This document shows positions 54,932 through 64,000 of a DNA stretch of 64,000 nucleotides, piece after piece. The stretch's first letter is position 1. Each line of letters opens with the position of its first letter. The notes beneath the pieces are model-generated. The model had not been told where the DNA came from and searched no databases. It saw only the letters and a list, made by a program, of their open reading frames with translations. The translations under genes were made by a program, and so were the position numbers. The stretch comes from Bacteroidales bacterium (GTDB taxonomy: Bacteria; Bacteroidota; Bacteroidia; Bacteroidales; JAADJA01), in NCBI GenBank assembly GCA_021740645.1, contig JAIOZL010000013.1, positions 1-64,000 on the forward strand. Direction: 5' to 3'.

Positions 54932-55708
54932 ATGACATTTTTATTCGAAGATATTATATTCGGGCCTGTTAAAAGTCGCCGATTCGGGGTATCGCTTGGG
55001 GTAAACCTTTTGCCAGTAAATTTTAAGTACTGCACATTCAATTGTATTTATTGCGAATGTGGCTGGACCCAAAAAAAGCAGTCTGAAAAGATAAAGTTGC
55101 CTACCAGGGATGAGGTAAAACAAAGCCTTCAGCATAAATTACAGGCAATGAAAGAAGGCGGTGATGCCCCCGATAATATAACCTTTGCCGGCAATGGTGA
55201 ACCGACTATCCACCCTGAGTTTGACGGTATCATTGACGATACGATTGAATTAAGAAATTTATATTTTCCAAAAGCAAAAGTTACAGTATTGTCCAATGCT
55301 ACCTTGCTTCATAAAAAGAAAGTATTTGCTGCTTTAAATAAGGTGGACAATAATGTGTTGAAATTGGATTCGGTAATTGAAGAAACTTTTCAAGCGATTA
55401 ACCAGCCAGCCTCTTCCATTAAAGTGAAGACGATAATTGAACAAATCAAACGATTTGATGGGAACCAGGTAATTCAAACTTTATTTATGCGAGGAGTATT
55501 TGATGGGAAAAAAATTGACAATACAAAAGATGTGGAAGTAAATGCCTGGCTGAAGGTGTTAAAAGACATTAATCCGCAGTATGTTATGATTTACCCGGTA
55601 GAGCGGGATACGGCTGCGGAAGGGATTGAAAAAATTCCAAAACATGAGCTTCGGGTAATCGCTGATAAAGTTGAAAAGGCCGGGATTAAAACAAAAGTTT
55701 ATTTTTAG
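54932..55708 (+). CDS. Radical SAM protein
   Basis: The 258-residue protein begins FGPVKSRRFGVSLGVNLLP, a start shared by a subfamily of small radical SAM enzymes, and has the CxxxCxxC motif as CTFNCIYC (about 34-41), followed by a further Cys at 43. GNGEPTIHPEF is the conserved SAM-binding GGEP-type motif. No partner domain is visible and the substrate is unknown. It is divergent from polyprenyl synthase by about 115 bases. Confidence 0.85.
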   Translation: MTFLFEDIIFGPVKSRRFGVSLGVNLLPVNFKYCTFNCIYCECGWTQKKQSEKIKLPTRDEVKQSLQHKLQAMKEGGDAPDNITFAGNGEPTIHPEFDGIIDDTIELRNLYFPKAKVTVLSNATLLHKKKVFAALNKVDNNVLKLDSVIEETFQAINQPASSIKVKTIIEQIKRFDGNQVIQTLFMRGVFDGKKIDNTKDVEVNAWLKVLKDINPQYVMIYPVERDTAAEGIEKIPKHELRVIADKVEKAGIKTKVYF

Positions 55709-55742
55709 CGTTGGTTTTTGATAGAATCTGGAAATAGCGTGT

Positions 55743-55835
55743 TGGAGGGGAAAGAGTTTAAGGTATAGGGGAAATAGGGTATAAAGGTATAAGGAAAATA
55801 TGGGGAATGGTGTACAAGGGAATACGGGGAATAAA
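55743..55835. repeat. G/A-rich low-complexity tract
   Basis: Repeated GGTATAGGGGAAATAGGGTATAAAGG-like motifs (the units GTATAGGGG and GGAATA), similar in composition to the minisatellite at 13727-13975. The first codons of the next gene lie inside it. Confidence 0.65.
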
Positions 55836-56373
55836 GGTTTATGGAAATAATGACACTATTCTAGTTAAAGAAATTTTTAATACCCTATACCTAAAGATAC
55901 TCTGGTCAAACTTCATAGCACAACAGAAAGAAGACACAAAAAAACAATTCGATTATAGTATGCAAAAAGGACAATTAACCGAATATCCGGCAAAAATATT
56001 AGTTGCGTTTGGAGAAGCTATTGACGGGAATGATAAGATTTTCATGTGGTTACTAAAAAACGGGTATGCCGAACTGGCCGCTTTAGCAAAAGCAATTCGG
56101 GGAAGTGATGAAGCCTTTCAGTGGTTGATGAAAAACGGCTATCCACAATATGCTGCCCTTGATATGGCCATAGTAAATGACAAAAAAGCCTTTGAATGGC
56201 TTAAAAAATACAATTATGAATTGTTAATTCATTTTGCCCTTGCTACTCGCGGACATGTCCCTGCCATCAGGTGGTTTGCGATAAACGACCTTCAGATTTT
56301 TATCCGGTTATCAAAAAAGATCAAAGCCTTTACCGACAATCAAAAGTTTGATTACCATAAGTTGCATTTTTAA
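55807..56373 (+). CDS. Conserved-looking hypothetical protein with ankyrin-like helical repeats
   Basis: The 188-residue protein has three helical repeats of about 31 residues in its second half (FMWLLKNGYAELAALAKAI, FQWLMKNGYPQYAALDMAI, FEWLKKYNYELLIHFALAT; about residues 85-170). The first 15 or so codons come from the G/A-rich repeat tract, so the real start may be further in, for example the Met near residue 52. A protein-binding role is possible. No named family was recognised. Confidence 0.6.
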   Translation: MVYKGIRGIKVYGNNDTILVKEIFNTLYLKILWSNFIAQQKEDTKKQFDYSMQKGQLTEYPAKILVAFGEAIDGNDKIFMWLLKNGYAELAALAKAIRGSDEAFQWLMKNGYPQYAALDMAIVNDKKAFEWLKKYNYELLIHFALATRGHVPAIRWFAINDLQIFIRLSKKIKAFTDNQKFDYHKLHF

Positions 56374-56415
56374 ATTTCTTATTTTTGAGGTTCATTAATT
56401 GAGTCGTAAGAATTA

Positions 56416-59373
56416 ATGCCAACACGGAGGTTATTTATATCTAGTACTGTCCTGCTTTCTTTTATGTTCCTTTTATTTTATGTGTCCTTATTTTCTCAGG
56501 AATATAGTTACAGACATTATACAGTAAAGGATGGTCTTATCCAGAACCAGGTTATCTCAATGTTTCAGGATAGCAGGGGATATCTTTGGCTCGGGACAAA
56601 AGGGGGTGTAAGTCGTTTTGATGGATTAAAATTCCAGAACTATACAGTAAATGATGGTTTGCTATCAAATCTGGTCCGCAGATTTTATGAAGATGAAAAC
56701 GGAGGAATTTATTTTTGTTCGCTGAATGGTATCTCCAAACTTTATAAAGGAGTTCTTAATACAGTTCTTTTAAACGATACTTTGCCGCAAGATAAGAATA
56801 CATTAATTATCCCTCACTTATCAAAAACTGATTTTTGTGTGCTAAATAAAAATCGGTTAGCCACTTATATAGGTCCTTATGATTCAGTATTAATTCAAAA
56901 GCTTTCTGGGTTTGTTGATTTGGAAATAGGATCCATTGTGGAGGAGAAAGCCTATAATAAATATTGGCTCAGGGGCGAAGAGAATGGATTATTTAGTATT
57001 GAAAATGATTCTATTGTTTACTTCAACAAAAAGATGAGGACGGGTTTTGTAAAAGATAAATCTGGAGGAATTTATTCATTTTATGAAAACACATTATATC
57101 AGCCTGATACAACAAACTTTACATTTAATGATTTGTATCATTTTCCAACAGAAGAATCAGTAACCTTATATGATTTTGACCAAAGTAAAAATGCTTACCT
57201 GGTTTCGGGGCAAAAGAAAATCCTTGTGTTCAACGGAAAAGAGGTAGAAGAGTATAAAAAGAAATTCAACTTTATCAACAGACTTCTTATCGACCGTGAA
57301 GACAACCTCTGGATAGCTACTGAAAGAGGGTTTTATAAAAAGATTAGCGATGTTTTTGAAAACTTTACTAAGGAGACAGGGGCAAATGAATATGTATGGA
57401 GCATTGTTGAGGATGAGCAAAAAAATATTTGGTTTGCGTCGTATGGAGATGGGTTAAGTAAATTTGATGGAGAAAATATTCTGGATATAAGGGATTACAA
57501 AACTGCATATTCGTATATGCAGGGCGATTTTTTTTACACTGGGGCAATTTTGGCTACCAACCATAATTTGTATTTCCCTGTTAAAAATTCCGGAATTTTA
57601 AAATTTGATGGAAGTCTTTTTTCAACGCTTCCTGAAATGCCAAAAGGATCGGTACTTGATGTGTACGAAGATAGCCTGAACAAAAGGCTAATGGTTGCTT
57701 CCACCGCGGGGTTGGTGATGTTGGAGAATTATCAATCTCCAATTATCTATGATAGTGGTTTTATTGAGCCTAAAAGTTATATCAAGACTATCGCACAAGA
57801 CAGGTCGGGCAGGTATTGGCTTGGTGGGGATTATATGTTATGTATTTTTGATGGGCAACAATTCATTAATTTCCCCAATAAACAATACGATTACAATGCA
57901 GGGGCTATTTCTATTTTTTACGATAATAGAGAAAACCTATGGATTGGTACATCATCTGGCTTGTACTTTTATGATTATAATGAGTTTAGGAAAGTGGCCA
58001 GGCATGACCTGAAATCACAGGTTGTTTCCTTTGTAGAATTGGATTCAACCAAACTGCTTATGGGAATAAGCGAGGGCCTGGCAATATTTAACCTGGAAAA
58101 ATTTTACCAAAATTGGGAGGAATCCCTTACTATTCTGGATGAATCACGGGGATTCCTTGGATTTGATTGTATCAGAAACGGTATATTAAAAGATTCGGAA
58201 AATAATATTTGGGTGGCAGCATCCGACCGGGTTGTGAAGTTTTATCCTGACAGGTTAAAACCAGATACATTAGAACCCAAAATAGTTATTCAAAAAATAA
58301 CTGCATCCGGAGAAAAGGCTGACAGTACAATGGCATTTTATATAAATGAAATTACTGATTCAGTAATAAAACTGCCCTATTTTATGAAAAATATCAGGCT
58401 GGATTTTAATTCAATTCATTTTTATGCCCCGGAAAAAATCTCCTACAAATTTAAATTAAAAGGGTATAATGATAATTGGTCAGGACCTACTTCTGAACGA
58501 TACGTTTCTTATACAAACTTATCACATGGAAAGTATAGATTTGAAGTAATAGCTGAGAATGCTGACGGGGTTAGGAGTAAAATTCCTGCCTCTTTCTTAT
58601 TTGAAATAGTCCCTGCCTTTTGGCAAACATTAACATTTCGTGTGATTGTAAACCTGGTTATCCTTTTGGCTTTAATTTTCACTATCTATATAGTATGGAG
58701 TTTACGTAATAGAAGAAAACGACAAATTGAAGAAACGGAAAAACAAATATCTGAGCTTCAACTTAAAACTATACGTAGTCAGATGGACCCTCATTTTACA
58801 TTCAATGCGCTTAACTCCATAAGCTCCGTCATCTATAAAGAGGATAAAGAAAAGGCTTACCGATACTTCACTAAGTTCTCAAAGTTAGTACGCTCTTCTC
58901 TTGAAGCATCCGATAAAATTTCCAGAACGCTTGAAGAAGAGATTGATTTTACAAGAAATTACCTTGAGTTGGAAAAAATCAGATTCAGGGATCAGTTTAT
59001 ATTTACCATAAATGTTCAGGATGGGGTAAACCTGGAGACAGTTGTTCCTAAAATGATAATTCATAATTATGCTGAAAATGCAGTAAAGCACGGACTAAAA
59101 CATAAATCAGAAAACCGAAGATTAAAAATTGAAATCTATTCGTTGGATAATATTTTAAAAGTAATTATAGAGGATAATGGTATTGGCAGAAAACAAGCTG
59201 AAATACTGAGTGAAAACACTACAGGTAAAGGCCTGAAAATTATGAATAATATATACGACCTGTATTTTAATCTTTATAAAGTTAGGATAGAACAAAATAT
59301 TGAAGATTTGATGGATGATTCAGGGAATTCTGTCGGAACAAAAGTTGGGTTGAAAATACCGGTATTAAAATGA
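56416..59373 (+). CDS. Sensor histidine kinase with N-terminal propeller (LytS-like, Y_Y_Y)
   Basis: The 985-residue protein has a signal/anchor segment at 1-28. The extracellular part carries two-component regulator propeller repeats (YLWLGTKGGVSRFDG at about 56-70; NLWIGTSSGLYFYD and so on) and a Y_Y_Y domain (about 650-735). One membrane helix (about 737-760) leads to a coiled coil and a LytS-type kinase: the phospho-accepting His793 in QMDPHFTFNALNS, then an ATPase with HNYAENAVKHGL and DNGIGRKQAE. The gene for a LytTR response regulator follows by 66 bases, so the two form a two-component system. Confidence 0.9.
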   Translation: MPTRRLFISSTVLLSFMFLLFYVSLFSQEYSYRHYTVKDGLIQNQVISMFQDSRGYLWLGTKGGVSRFDGLKFQNYTVNDGLLSNLVRRFYEDENGGIYFCSLNGISKLYKGVLNTVLLNDTLPQDKNTLIIPHLSKTDFCVLNKNRLATYIGPYDSVLIQKLSGFVDLEIGSIVEEKAYNKYWLRGEENGLFSIENDSIVYFNKKMRTGFVKDKSGGIYSFYENTLYQPDTTNFTFNDLYHFPTEESVTLYDFDQSKNAYLVSGQKKILVFNGKEVEEYKKKFNFINRLLIDREDNLWIATERGFYKKISDVFENFTKETGANEYVWSIVEDEQKNIWFASYGDGLSKFDGENILDIRDYKTAYSYMQGDFFYTGAILATNHNLYFPVKNSGILKFDGSLFSTLPEMPKGSVLDVYEDSLNKRLMVASTAGLVMLENYQSPIIYDSGFIEPKSYIKTIAQDRSGRYWLGGDYMLCIFDGQQFINFPNKQYDYNAGAISIFYDNRENLWIGTSSGLYFYDYNEFRKVARHDLKSQVVSFVELDSTKLLMGISEGLAIFNLEKFYQNWEESLTILDESRGFLGFDCIRNGILKDSENNIWVAASDRVVKFYPDRLKPDTLEPKIVIQKITASGEKADSTMAFYINEITDSVIKLPYFMKNIRLDFNSIHFYAPEKISYKFKLKGYNDNWSGPTSERYVSYTNLSHGKYRFEVIAENADGVRSKIPASFLFEIVPAFWQTLTFRVIVNLVILLALIFTIYIVWSLRNRRKRQIEETEKQISELQLKTIRSQMDPHFTFNALNSISSVIYKEDKEKAYRYFTKFSKLVRSSLEASDKISRTLEEEIDFTRNYLELEKIRFRDQFIFTINVQDGVNLETVVPKMIIHNYAENAVKHGLKHKSENRRLKIEIYSLDNILKVIIEDNGIGRKQAEILSENTTGKGLKIMNNIYDLYFNLYKVRIEQNIEDLMDDSGNSVGTKVGLKIPVLK

Positions 59374-59439
59374 AAACTTTTTTCCAATCCAATTTAATTA
59401 AGGGTATAACGCGAATTAGATATTTTGTAATTTAGAGAA

Positions 59440-60177
59440 ATGAAAAAAATAACTGCAGTTATAGTCGATGACGAACCGGAAGCCAGAGATATTATGGAAA
59501 ACCTTTTATGTGATTTCTCTGATATCCAGGTTTTGGCAAAGGTTGATAGTGTAAATAAAGCAGTAAAATCTATTCGGGAATTTGAACCCGATCTGGTATT
59601 CCTGGATATTGATATGCCAGGGAAAAATGGATTTGACCTTGTTCAGAAAGTAAAAGATTACGGACTGAACCCAACAATTATTTTTGTTACAGCCTATGAT
59701 CAGTTTGCTATTGAAGCCATAAAAAATTCTGCTTTTGATTACCTGGTAAAACCGGTTGATATAGATGACTTAATAACCACTATTGATAGGTATAAAAAAG
59801 AGCGAAAGTCGATGGCCAGTCTTGATCGTATTAAAACCCTGATACAGGCTTTGCACGAGGAAAAGTTGAAATTCAGTACACGGACAGGTAGTATTTTTAT
59901 AAGCCCATCAGAAATCATCTGGTGTCAGGCTGACGGAAATTATACTGACCTTTATTTGATAGGTGAAGAAAAACTTACGATTACAAAAAACATTGGCCGT
60001 CTTGAGTTATTTTTACCAAAGTCAAAATTTACTAAAATTAATCGGTCGGTAATAATCAATAAACAATTTCTGTCATCCATTAACAGAAAAGAAAAGAAAT
60101 GTATTCTTCGGTATAATTCTAAAGAGGTAGCGTTTGAAATTCCCACCAGGTATATTAGTTTGCTCGAAAAAAGTTGA
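59440..60177 (+). CDS. LytTR family response regulator
   Basis: The 245-residue regulator has a receiver domain (1-120) with the acidic pair Asp10/Asp11, phosphorylation site Asp56 in LVFLDIDMPG and the conserved Lys near 105, and a LytTR DNA-binding domain (about 140-240; GSIFISPSEIIWCQADGNYT, RSVIINKQF). It pairs with the sensor kinase encoded just upstream. Its targets are not visible in the window. Confidence 0.93.
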   Translation: MKKITAVIVDDEPEARDIMENLLCDFSDIQVLAKVDSVNKAVKSIREFEPDLVFLDIDMPGKNGFDLVQKVKDYGLNPTIIFVTAYDQFAIEAIKNSAFDYLVKPVDIDDLITTIDRYKKERKSMASLDRIKTLIQALHEEKLKFSTRTGSIFISPSEIIWCQADGNYTDLYLIGEEKLTITKNIGRLELFLPKSKFTKINRSVIINKQFLSSINRKEKKCILRYNSKEVAFEIPTRYISLLEKS

Positions 60178-60538
60178 TCAATTAAGATTTCCTAAAACAC
60201 TTTATCCAAAATACCAGCATCTTCGTCCGCATAAATGCCCCCTTCATACAATAAGTCATAAATAATATCAATAAGTATATGCATTTCTCTATTTTTACCA
60301 AAGAGAGAGAAAAGAATAAACCTGATTATTATCCACCTCAATCATCAGAAAAAAACATTTTATTAATTTATAAACGTGTAAATTTCAAAAGCCTTTATAT
60401 ATTTATCTGATTCCTCTCACTGTTAAGCCATGCTTCTGCTCTGCCAAAGAGAAATACCAAACTGCTAAATTCAAACTTTCATTTTTCACATTAATCATTT
60501 TCCTATCTTTGCACCCAATTTTTTAGCTCGAAAATAAC
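60178..60538. other. Intergenic region upstream of lepA
   Basis: About 360 AT-rich bases. It contains the lepA promoter (TATCTTTG at 60504-60511). Nothing else was recognised. Confidence 0.45.
60504..60511 (+). promoter_or_regulatory. Putative -7 promoter element of lepA
   Basis: TATCTTTG, a perfect TAnnTTTG, 27 bases upstream of the TTG start of lepA. Confidence 0.55.
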
Positions 60539-62326
60539 TTGAAAAACATACGTAATTTCTGTATCATCGCACACATCGACCATGGTAAAAGCACCCTGGC
60601 CGACCGGCTGCTCGACATGACGGGTTCAATTGAAGACAGGGACAAACAGGACCAGGTGCTGGATAATATGGAACTTGAGCGCGAGCGTGGCATTACCATT
60701 AAAAGCCATGCCATACAGATGGACTATGAGCAGGATGGCAAGAAATATGTCCTGAATCTGATCGACACACCGGGCCATGTGGATTTTTCGTATGAAGTAT
60801 CCCGCTCTATCGCGGCTTGCGAAGGAGCTTTGCTCATCATAGATGCTACGCAGGGGATCCAGGCACAAACAATTTCCAATCTTTATCTTGCCATTGATAA
60901 TGATCTTGAAATCATACCTGTATTAAATAAGATGGACCTGGAAGCCGCTATGCCGGAAGAGGTGAAAGACCAAATTGTTGATTTACTTGGGTGTGACAGG
61001 GAAGATATCATTGAAGCAAGTGGGAAAACAGGCTATGGAGTTGACCGCATACTCGAACAAATTGTGCTGAAGGTTCCTCCCCCAAAAGGGGACCCTGACG
61101 CTCCACTTGAAGCCCTGATTTTTGATTCAGTGTATAATTCATACAGGGGTATAGTGGCCTACTTCAGGATCATGAATGGAACTATTGGAAAAGGCGATTT
61201 TGTGAAATTTGTGGCCACAGGTAAAAAATACAATGCGGATGAAATTGGGGTTTTGAAAATGAAAATGGAACCCCATAAATCATTGAGTGCAGGTGATGTG
61301 GGATACATCATATCCGGAATTAAAACTTCTAAGGAGGTGAAAGTAGGCGATACCATTACACAGGTGGACAATCCCTGTAAGTCGGCCATCGATGGGTTTG
61401 AAAATGTTAAGCCTATGGTTTTTGCCGGGATATATCCCGTGGATGCAGATGATTATGAAGACCTCAGGGCCAGCATTGAGAGACTCCAGTTAAATGATGC
61501 TTCTCTTACCTTCGAACCCGAGTCTTCAGCAGCCTTAGGATTTGGATTTCGTTGCGGATTCCTGGGCCTGCTGCACATGGAGATCATTCAGGAGCGACTT
61601 GACAGGGAATTTGATATGGATGTGATCACCACTGTACCCAATGTTTCATTTAAAGTTGTTTCAAACAAAGGCGATATCGTGGAGGTCCATAATCCCTCTG
61701 GAATGCCCGACCAAAAATACATTGATCATATTGAGGAACCTTATATCCATGCACAGATCATTTCCAAGTCGGAATATGTGGGAGCCATTATGAATCTTTG
61801 TATTGATAAAAGGGGTATTTTAAAAAACCAGGTGTATATTGGAACTGACAGGGTAGAGATCAGCTTTGAGATGCCATTAAGTGAAATTGTTTTTGATTTT
61901 TATGATAAACTCAAAAGTATTTCCAAGGGTTATGCTTCTTTTGATTATTATCAAACGGAATTTAAACCGGCCAAATTGATTAAGCTTGATATATTGTTAA
62001 ATGGTGAAACGGTAGATGCTCTTTCCTGTTTGATTCATTTTGATAATGCCTATAGTTTCGGGCGCCGAATGTGTGAAAAACTCAAGGAATTGATCCCAAG
62101 ACAACAATTTGATATCGCCATACAGGCAGCTATTGGGGCTAAAGTTATTGCCCGCGAAACGGTCAAAGCTGTGAGGAAGGACGTAACCGCTAAGTGTTAT
62201 GGTGGAGATATCACCCGTAAACGTAAGCTCCTTGAGAAACAGAAAAAAGGGAAAAAACGGATGCGCCAGGTTGGGAATGTAGAAGTACCTCAATCCGCTT
62301 TCCTTGCTGTGCTTAAGCTTGATTAA
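60539..62326 (+). CDS. lepA: Elongation factor 4 (LepA GTPase)
   Basis: The 595-residue GTPase binds stalled ribosomes and helps in translocation and ribosome assembly. It has the G1 motif [10 protein letters not shown]3 DTPGHVDF, G4 NKMD, and the LepA-type C-terminal domain ending in [18 protein letters not shown]. The start is a TTG: no in-frame ATG lies upstream before a stop, and [16 protein letters not shown] is the normal LepA beginning. A promoter element of the expected type lies 27 bases upstream. Confidence 0.95.
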   Translation: MKNIRNFCIIAHIDHGKSTLADRLLDMTGSIEDRDKQDQVLDNMELERERGITIKSHAIQMDYEQDGKKYVLNLIDTPGHVDFSYEVSRSIAACEGALLIIDATQGIQAQTISNLYLAIDNDLEIIPVLNKMDLEAAMPEEVKDQIVDLLGCDREDIIEASGKTGYGVDRILEQIVLKVPPPKGDPDAPLEALIFDSVYNSYRGIVAYFRIMNGTIGKGDFVKFVATGKKYNADEIGVLKMKMEPHKSLSAGDVGYIISGIKTSKEVKVGDTITQVDNPCKSAIDGFENVKPMVFAGIYPVDADDYEDLRASIERLQLNDASLTFEPESSAALGFGFRCGFLGLLHMEIIQERLDREFDMDVITTVPNVSFKVVSNKGDIVEVHNPSGMPDQKYIDHIEEPYIHAQIISKSEYVGAIMNLCIDKRGILKNQVYIGTDRVEISFEMPLSEIVFDFYDKLKSISKGYASFDYYQTEFKPAKLIKLDILLNGETVDALSCLIHFDNAYSFGRRMCEKLKELIPRQQFDIAIQAAIGAKVIARETVKAVRKDVTAKCYGGDITRKRKLLEKQKKGKKRMRQVGNVEVPQSAFLAVLKLD

Positions 62327-62458
62327 AACAAACCCATCAGCCCTGGAAGTTTTTCAGGGAAAACCTTTCTAATTTTCAAACGTTTTAAACAATATCGTGC
62401 CCGGAAATTTGTTTATTTTAGCACATTAATTGAAGTATTCCTTTCCTTGTAATAGGTA

Positions 62459-64000
62459 ATGGCTAAACAAAAGAAAATAAAACAAATAAGAATTATACAT
62501 AAAGCAACAGGATTGGTCATTCTGTTTCTTTTATTTTCTCTATTTGCTCAAGCGCAGTTTTACAACGGCATGCAAATGGCATTTGGAAAAAACCGGGTGC
62601 AATTCAAAGACTTTTTCTGGACCTATTACAACTATGAGGATTACGATGTTTATTTTTATCTCGGAGGAAAAGAGTTAGCCCTTTATACCGCAAAATATGT
62701 AGACGAACATCTTGGCGAAATTGAAGATAAACTCGACACAGGTTTAGATGATAAAATGCAATTTGTTATTTACAATACCCTCACCGACCTGAAGCAAAGC
62801 AATATTGGTTTACTCCAGAATGAAAGCTATAATACGGGAGGGGTTACTCATATTGTTGGCAAAAAGGTATTTCTTTATTACGATGGGACGCATGAAAACC
62901 TGGATAAACAAATTCGCGCGGGGATTGCCCAAACCCTGGTCAACCAGCTTTTGTATGGCAGTTCTATTGGCTCGCAGATAAAAAACACCTCACTATTCCC
63001 TTTTCCCGATTGGTATCTTAACGGACTCGTTTCTTATGTTTCTGAAGAGTGGAATCCAGAGATTGATGGACATGTTAAAGATGGAATTTTATCCGGAAGA
63101 TTTGATAAGTTTAATCGCCTTAGCGGCGAAGAAGCCACATATGCCGGACATGCTTTTTGGAAATACATTGCCGATAAATACGGAGAATCATCTATTTCAA
63201 ATATCATCTACATGGCCAAAGTGAGCCGTAGACTGGAAAGCGGATTTTTATACATCCTCGGAATATCCTATAAAAACCTCGTAAGTGAAACCCTGGCTCA
63301 TTATAAGGATATTTATAATGAGAGTGATGAGGGCCGGGAATTCCCGGAAGAAACTATACTTAAAAGAACCAAAGATGATGTAGTGTATAGTAAGGTGAAG
63401 ATCAGCCCTGATGGAAATACTGCATTATATACCTATAACCGTTCCGGGAAATACAAAGTTTTTTTACAGGATTTAAATTCAGGTAAAAAGAAAAAGCTTT
63501 TAAAATCAGGTTATCGTTTAGATGAAAAAATTGATTATTCTTATCCCCTGGTTGCCTGGCATCCCTCTGGAAAGATCATCGCCATTCATGTTGAAAAAAA
63601 GGGTGAACCGGTGATGTACTATTATCTGATGGACGAGAAAAAATTCGAAAAAGTGGTGCTTTATCAGTTTGAAAAAATCCTCGATTTTTCTTATTCGGAT
63701 GATGGGCGGAGCCTCCTAATGTCGGCCGTGCAAAAGGGGCAGACAGACATTTTTATTTATTATCCCGGGTCTAATTCATTCGACCAGATCACAAAAGATC
63801 ATTACGATGATCTGTATCCCCGATTCCTGAATAATTCGAAAGAAATTATTTTTAGCTCAAACCGATCGAACGATACCCTGCGCCTGGAGAGAAAATATAA
63901 AATGGAAGAGGTCCAGAAGAAATATGACCTGTTTCTATATAAACCTGGTCAAACAACCAATATATTAAGACGGGTTACCAAAACACCTCTGGCCAATGAA
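62459..64000 (+). CDS. TolB-like / PD40 beta-propeller secreted protein, 3' end outside window
   Basis: An open frame from ATG 62459 to the window edge (514 codons). It has an N-terminal membrane/signal segment (about 18-35, ending AQAQ). Residues about 40-300 form a mostly helical domain that resembles the peptidase-MA-like region of similar Bacteroidota proteins, but no metal-binding HExxH is seen. From about 310 the WD40-like PD40 repeats begin (VKISPDGNTALYTYNRSGKYKVFL; DFSYSDDGRSLLMSAV; YPRFLNNSKEIIFSSNRS). It is probably a large TolB-like periplasmic or outer-membrane-associated protein. No start alternative is needed. Confidence 0.75.
   Translation, partial: MAKQKKIKQIRIIHKATGLVILFLLFSLFAQAQFYNGMQMAFGKNRVQFKDFFWTYYNYEDYDVYFYLGGKELALYTAKYVDEHLGEIEDKLDTGLDDKMQFVIYNTLTDLKQSNIGLLQNESYNTGGVTHIVGKKVFLYYDGTHENLDKQIRAGIAQTLVNQLLYGSSIGSQIKNTSLFPFPDWYLNGLVSYVSEEWNPEIDGHVKDGILSGRFDKFNRLSGEEATYAGHAFWKYIADKYGESSISNIIYMAKVSRRLESGFLYILGISYKNLVSETLAHYKDIYNESDEGREFPEETILKRTKDDVVYSKVKISPDGNTALYTYNRSGKYKVFLQDLNSGKKKKLLKSGYRLDEKIDYSYPLVAWHPSGKIIAIHVEKKGEPVMYYYLMDEKKFEKVVLYQFEKILDFSYSDDGRSLLMSAVQKGQTDIFIYYPGSNSFDQITKDHYDDLYPRFLNNSKEIIFSSNRSNDTLRLERKYKMEEVQKKYDLFLYKPGQTTNILRRVTKTPLANE

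Noticed and set aside
1..64000. CRISPR arrays, rRNA genes, prophage
   Set aside because: No regularly spaced repeats with spacers, no rRNA sequence and no phage structural cluster were seen. The tail-fibre-like proteins at 37714 and 49212 have signal peptides and lie in surface-protein blocks.

Overview
The window looks like chromosomal DNA of a member of the Bacteroidota. The evidence is several large secreted proteins ending in type IX secretion (T9SS) type A sorting domains, promoters of the TTTG / TAnnTTTG class, weak or absent Shine-Dalgarno sequences, AT-rich spacers, lipoproteins, and a LytS/LytTR-type two-component pair with a sensor propeller. A Bacteroidales/Marinilabiliales-like relative is likely but cannot be fixed from sequence alone.

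Layout. Positions 1-8.7 kb form an accessory region. It holds an IS3 transposase remnant, small hypothetical and enzyme genes (SnoaL-like, cupin, serine hydrolase), a PAS histidine kinase, and two integron-like gene cassettes bounded by attC-like imperfect palindromes (5.56-8.40 kb). The cassettes carry a membrane-protein pair and a HEPN/Toprim-type protein. tRNA-Thr(CGT) closes this region. From 8.8 to 27.6 kb is core metabolism and maintenance: 2-oxoglutarate ferredoxin oxidoreductase (korAB), queD, nfo, a crtI/crtB-like pair, an ABC exporter, an endonuclease I family nuclease, a MATE pump, YceI, glutathione peroxidase and ung. A REP-associated transposase with its palindromes and a duplicated host fragment sits inside it. 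From 27.7 to 39.1 kb is a block of large secreted surface proteins on the minus strand. From 39.3 to 47 kb are isocitrate dehydrogenase, an HD-like protein, a PrsW protease and aconitase, followed by mrdA-rodA. From 47 to 53.8 kb is a five-gene surface-protein operon that appears to be inserted: a 41-bp copy of the rodA 3' end lies at its far side. From 53.8 to 64 kb are polyprenyl synthase, a radical SAM protein, a repeat protein, a sensor kinase/LytTR regulator pair, lepA and the start of a TolB-like protein.

How it fits together. Aconitase, isocitrate dehydrogenase and KorAB together make the oxidative branch of the TCA cycle from citrate to succinyl-CoA, with ferredoxin as acceptor in the last step. 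mrdA-rodA is the elongation peptidoglycan synthase pair.

The most notable observations are (i) the attC-like cassette array without a visible integrase, (ii) the 6.8-kb T9SS operon bounded by a rodA-tail duplication, and (iii) the REP/RAYT element bounded by a 124-bp duplication of the ABC transporter 5' end. All repeats and motifs were found by eye; no database search was run.
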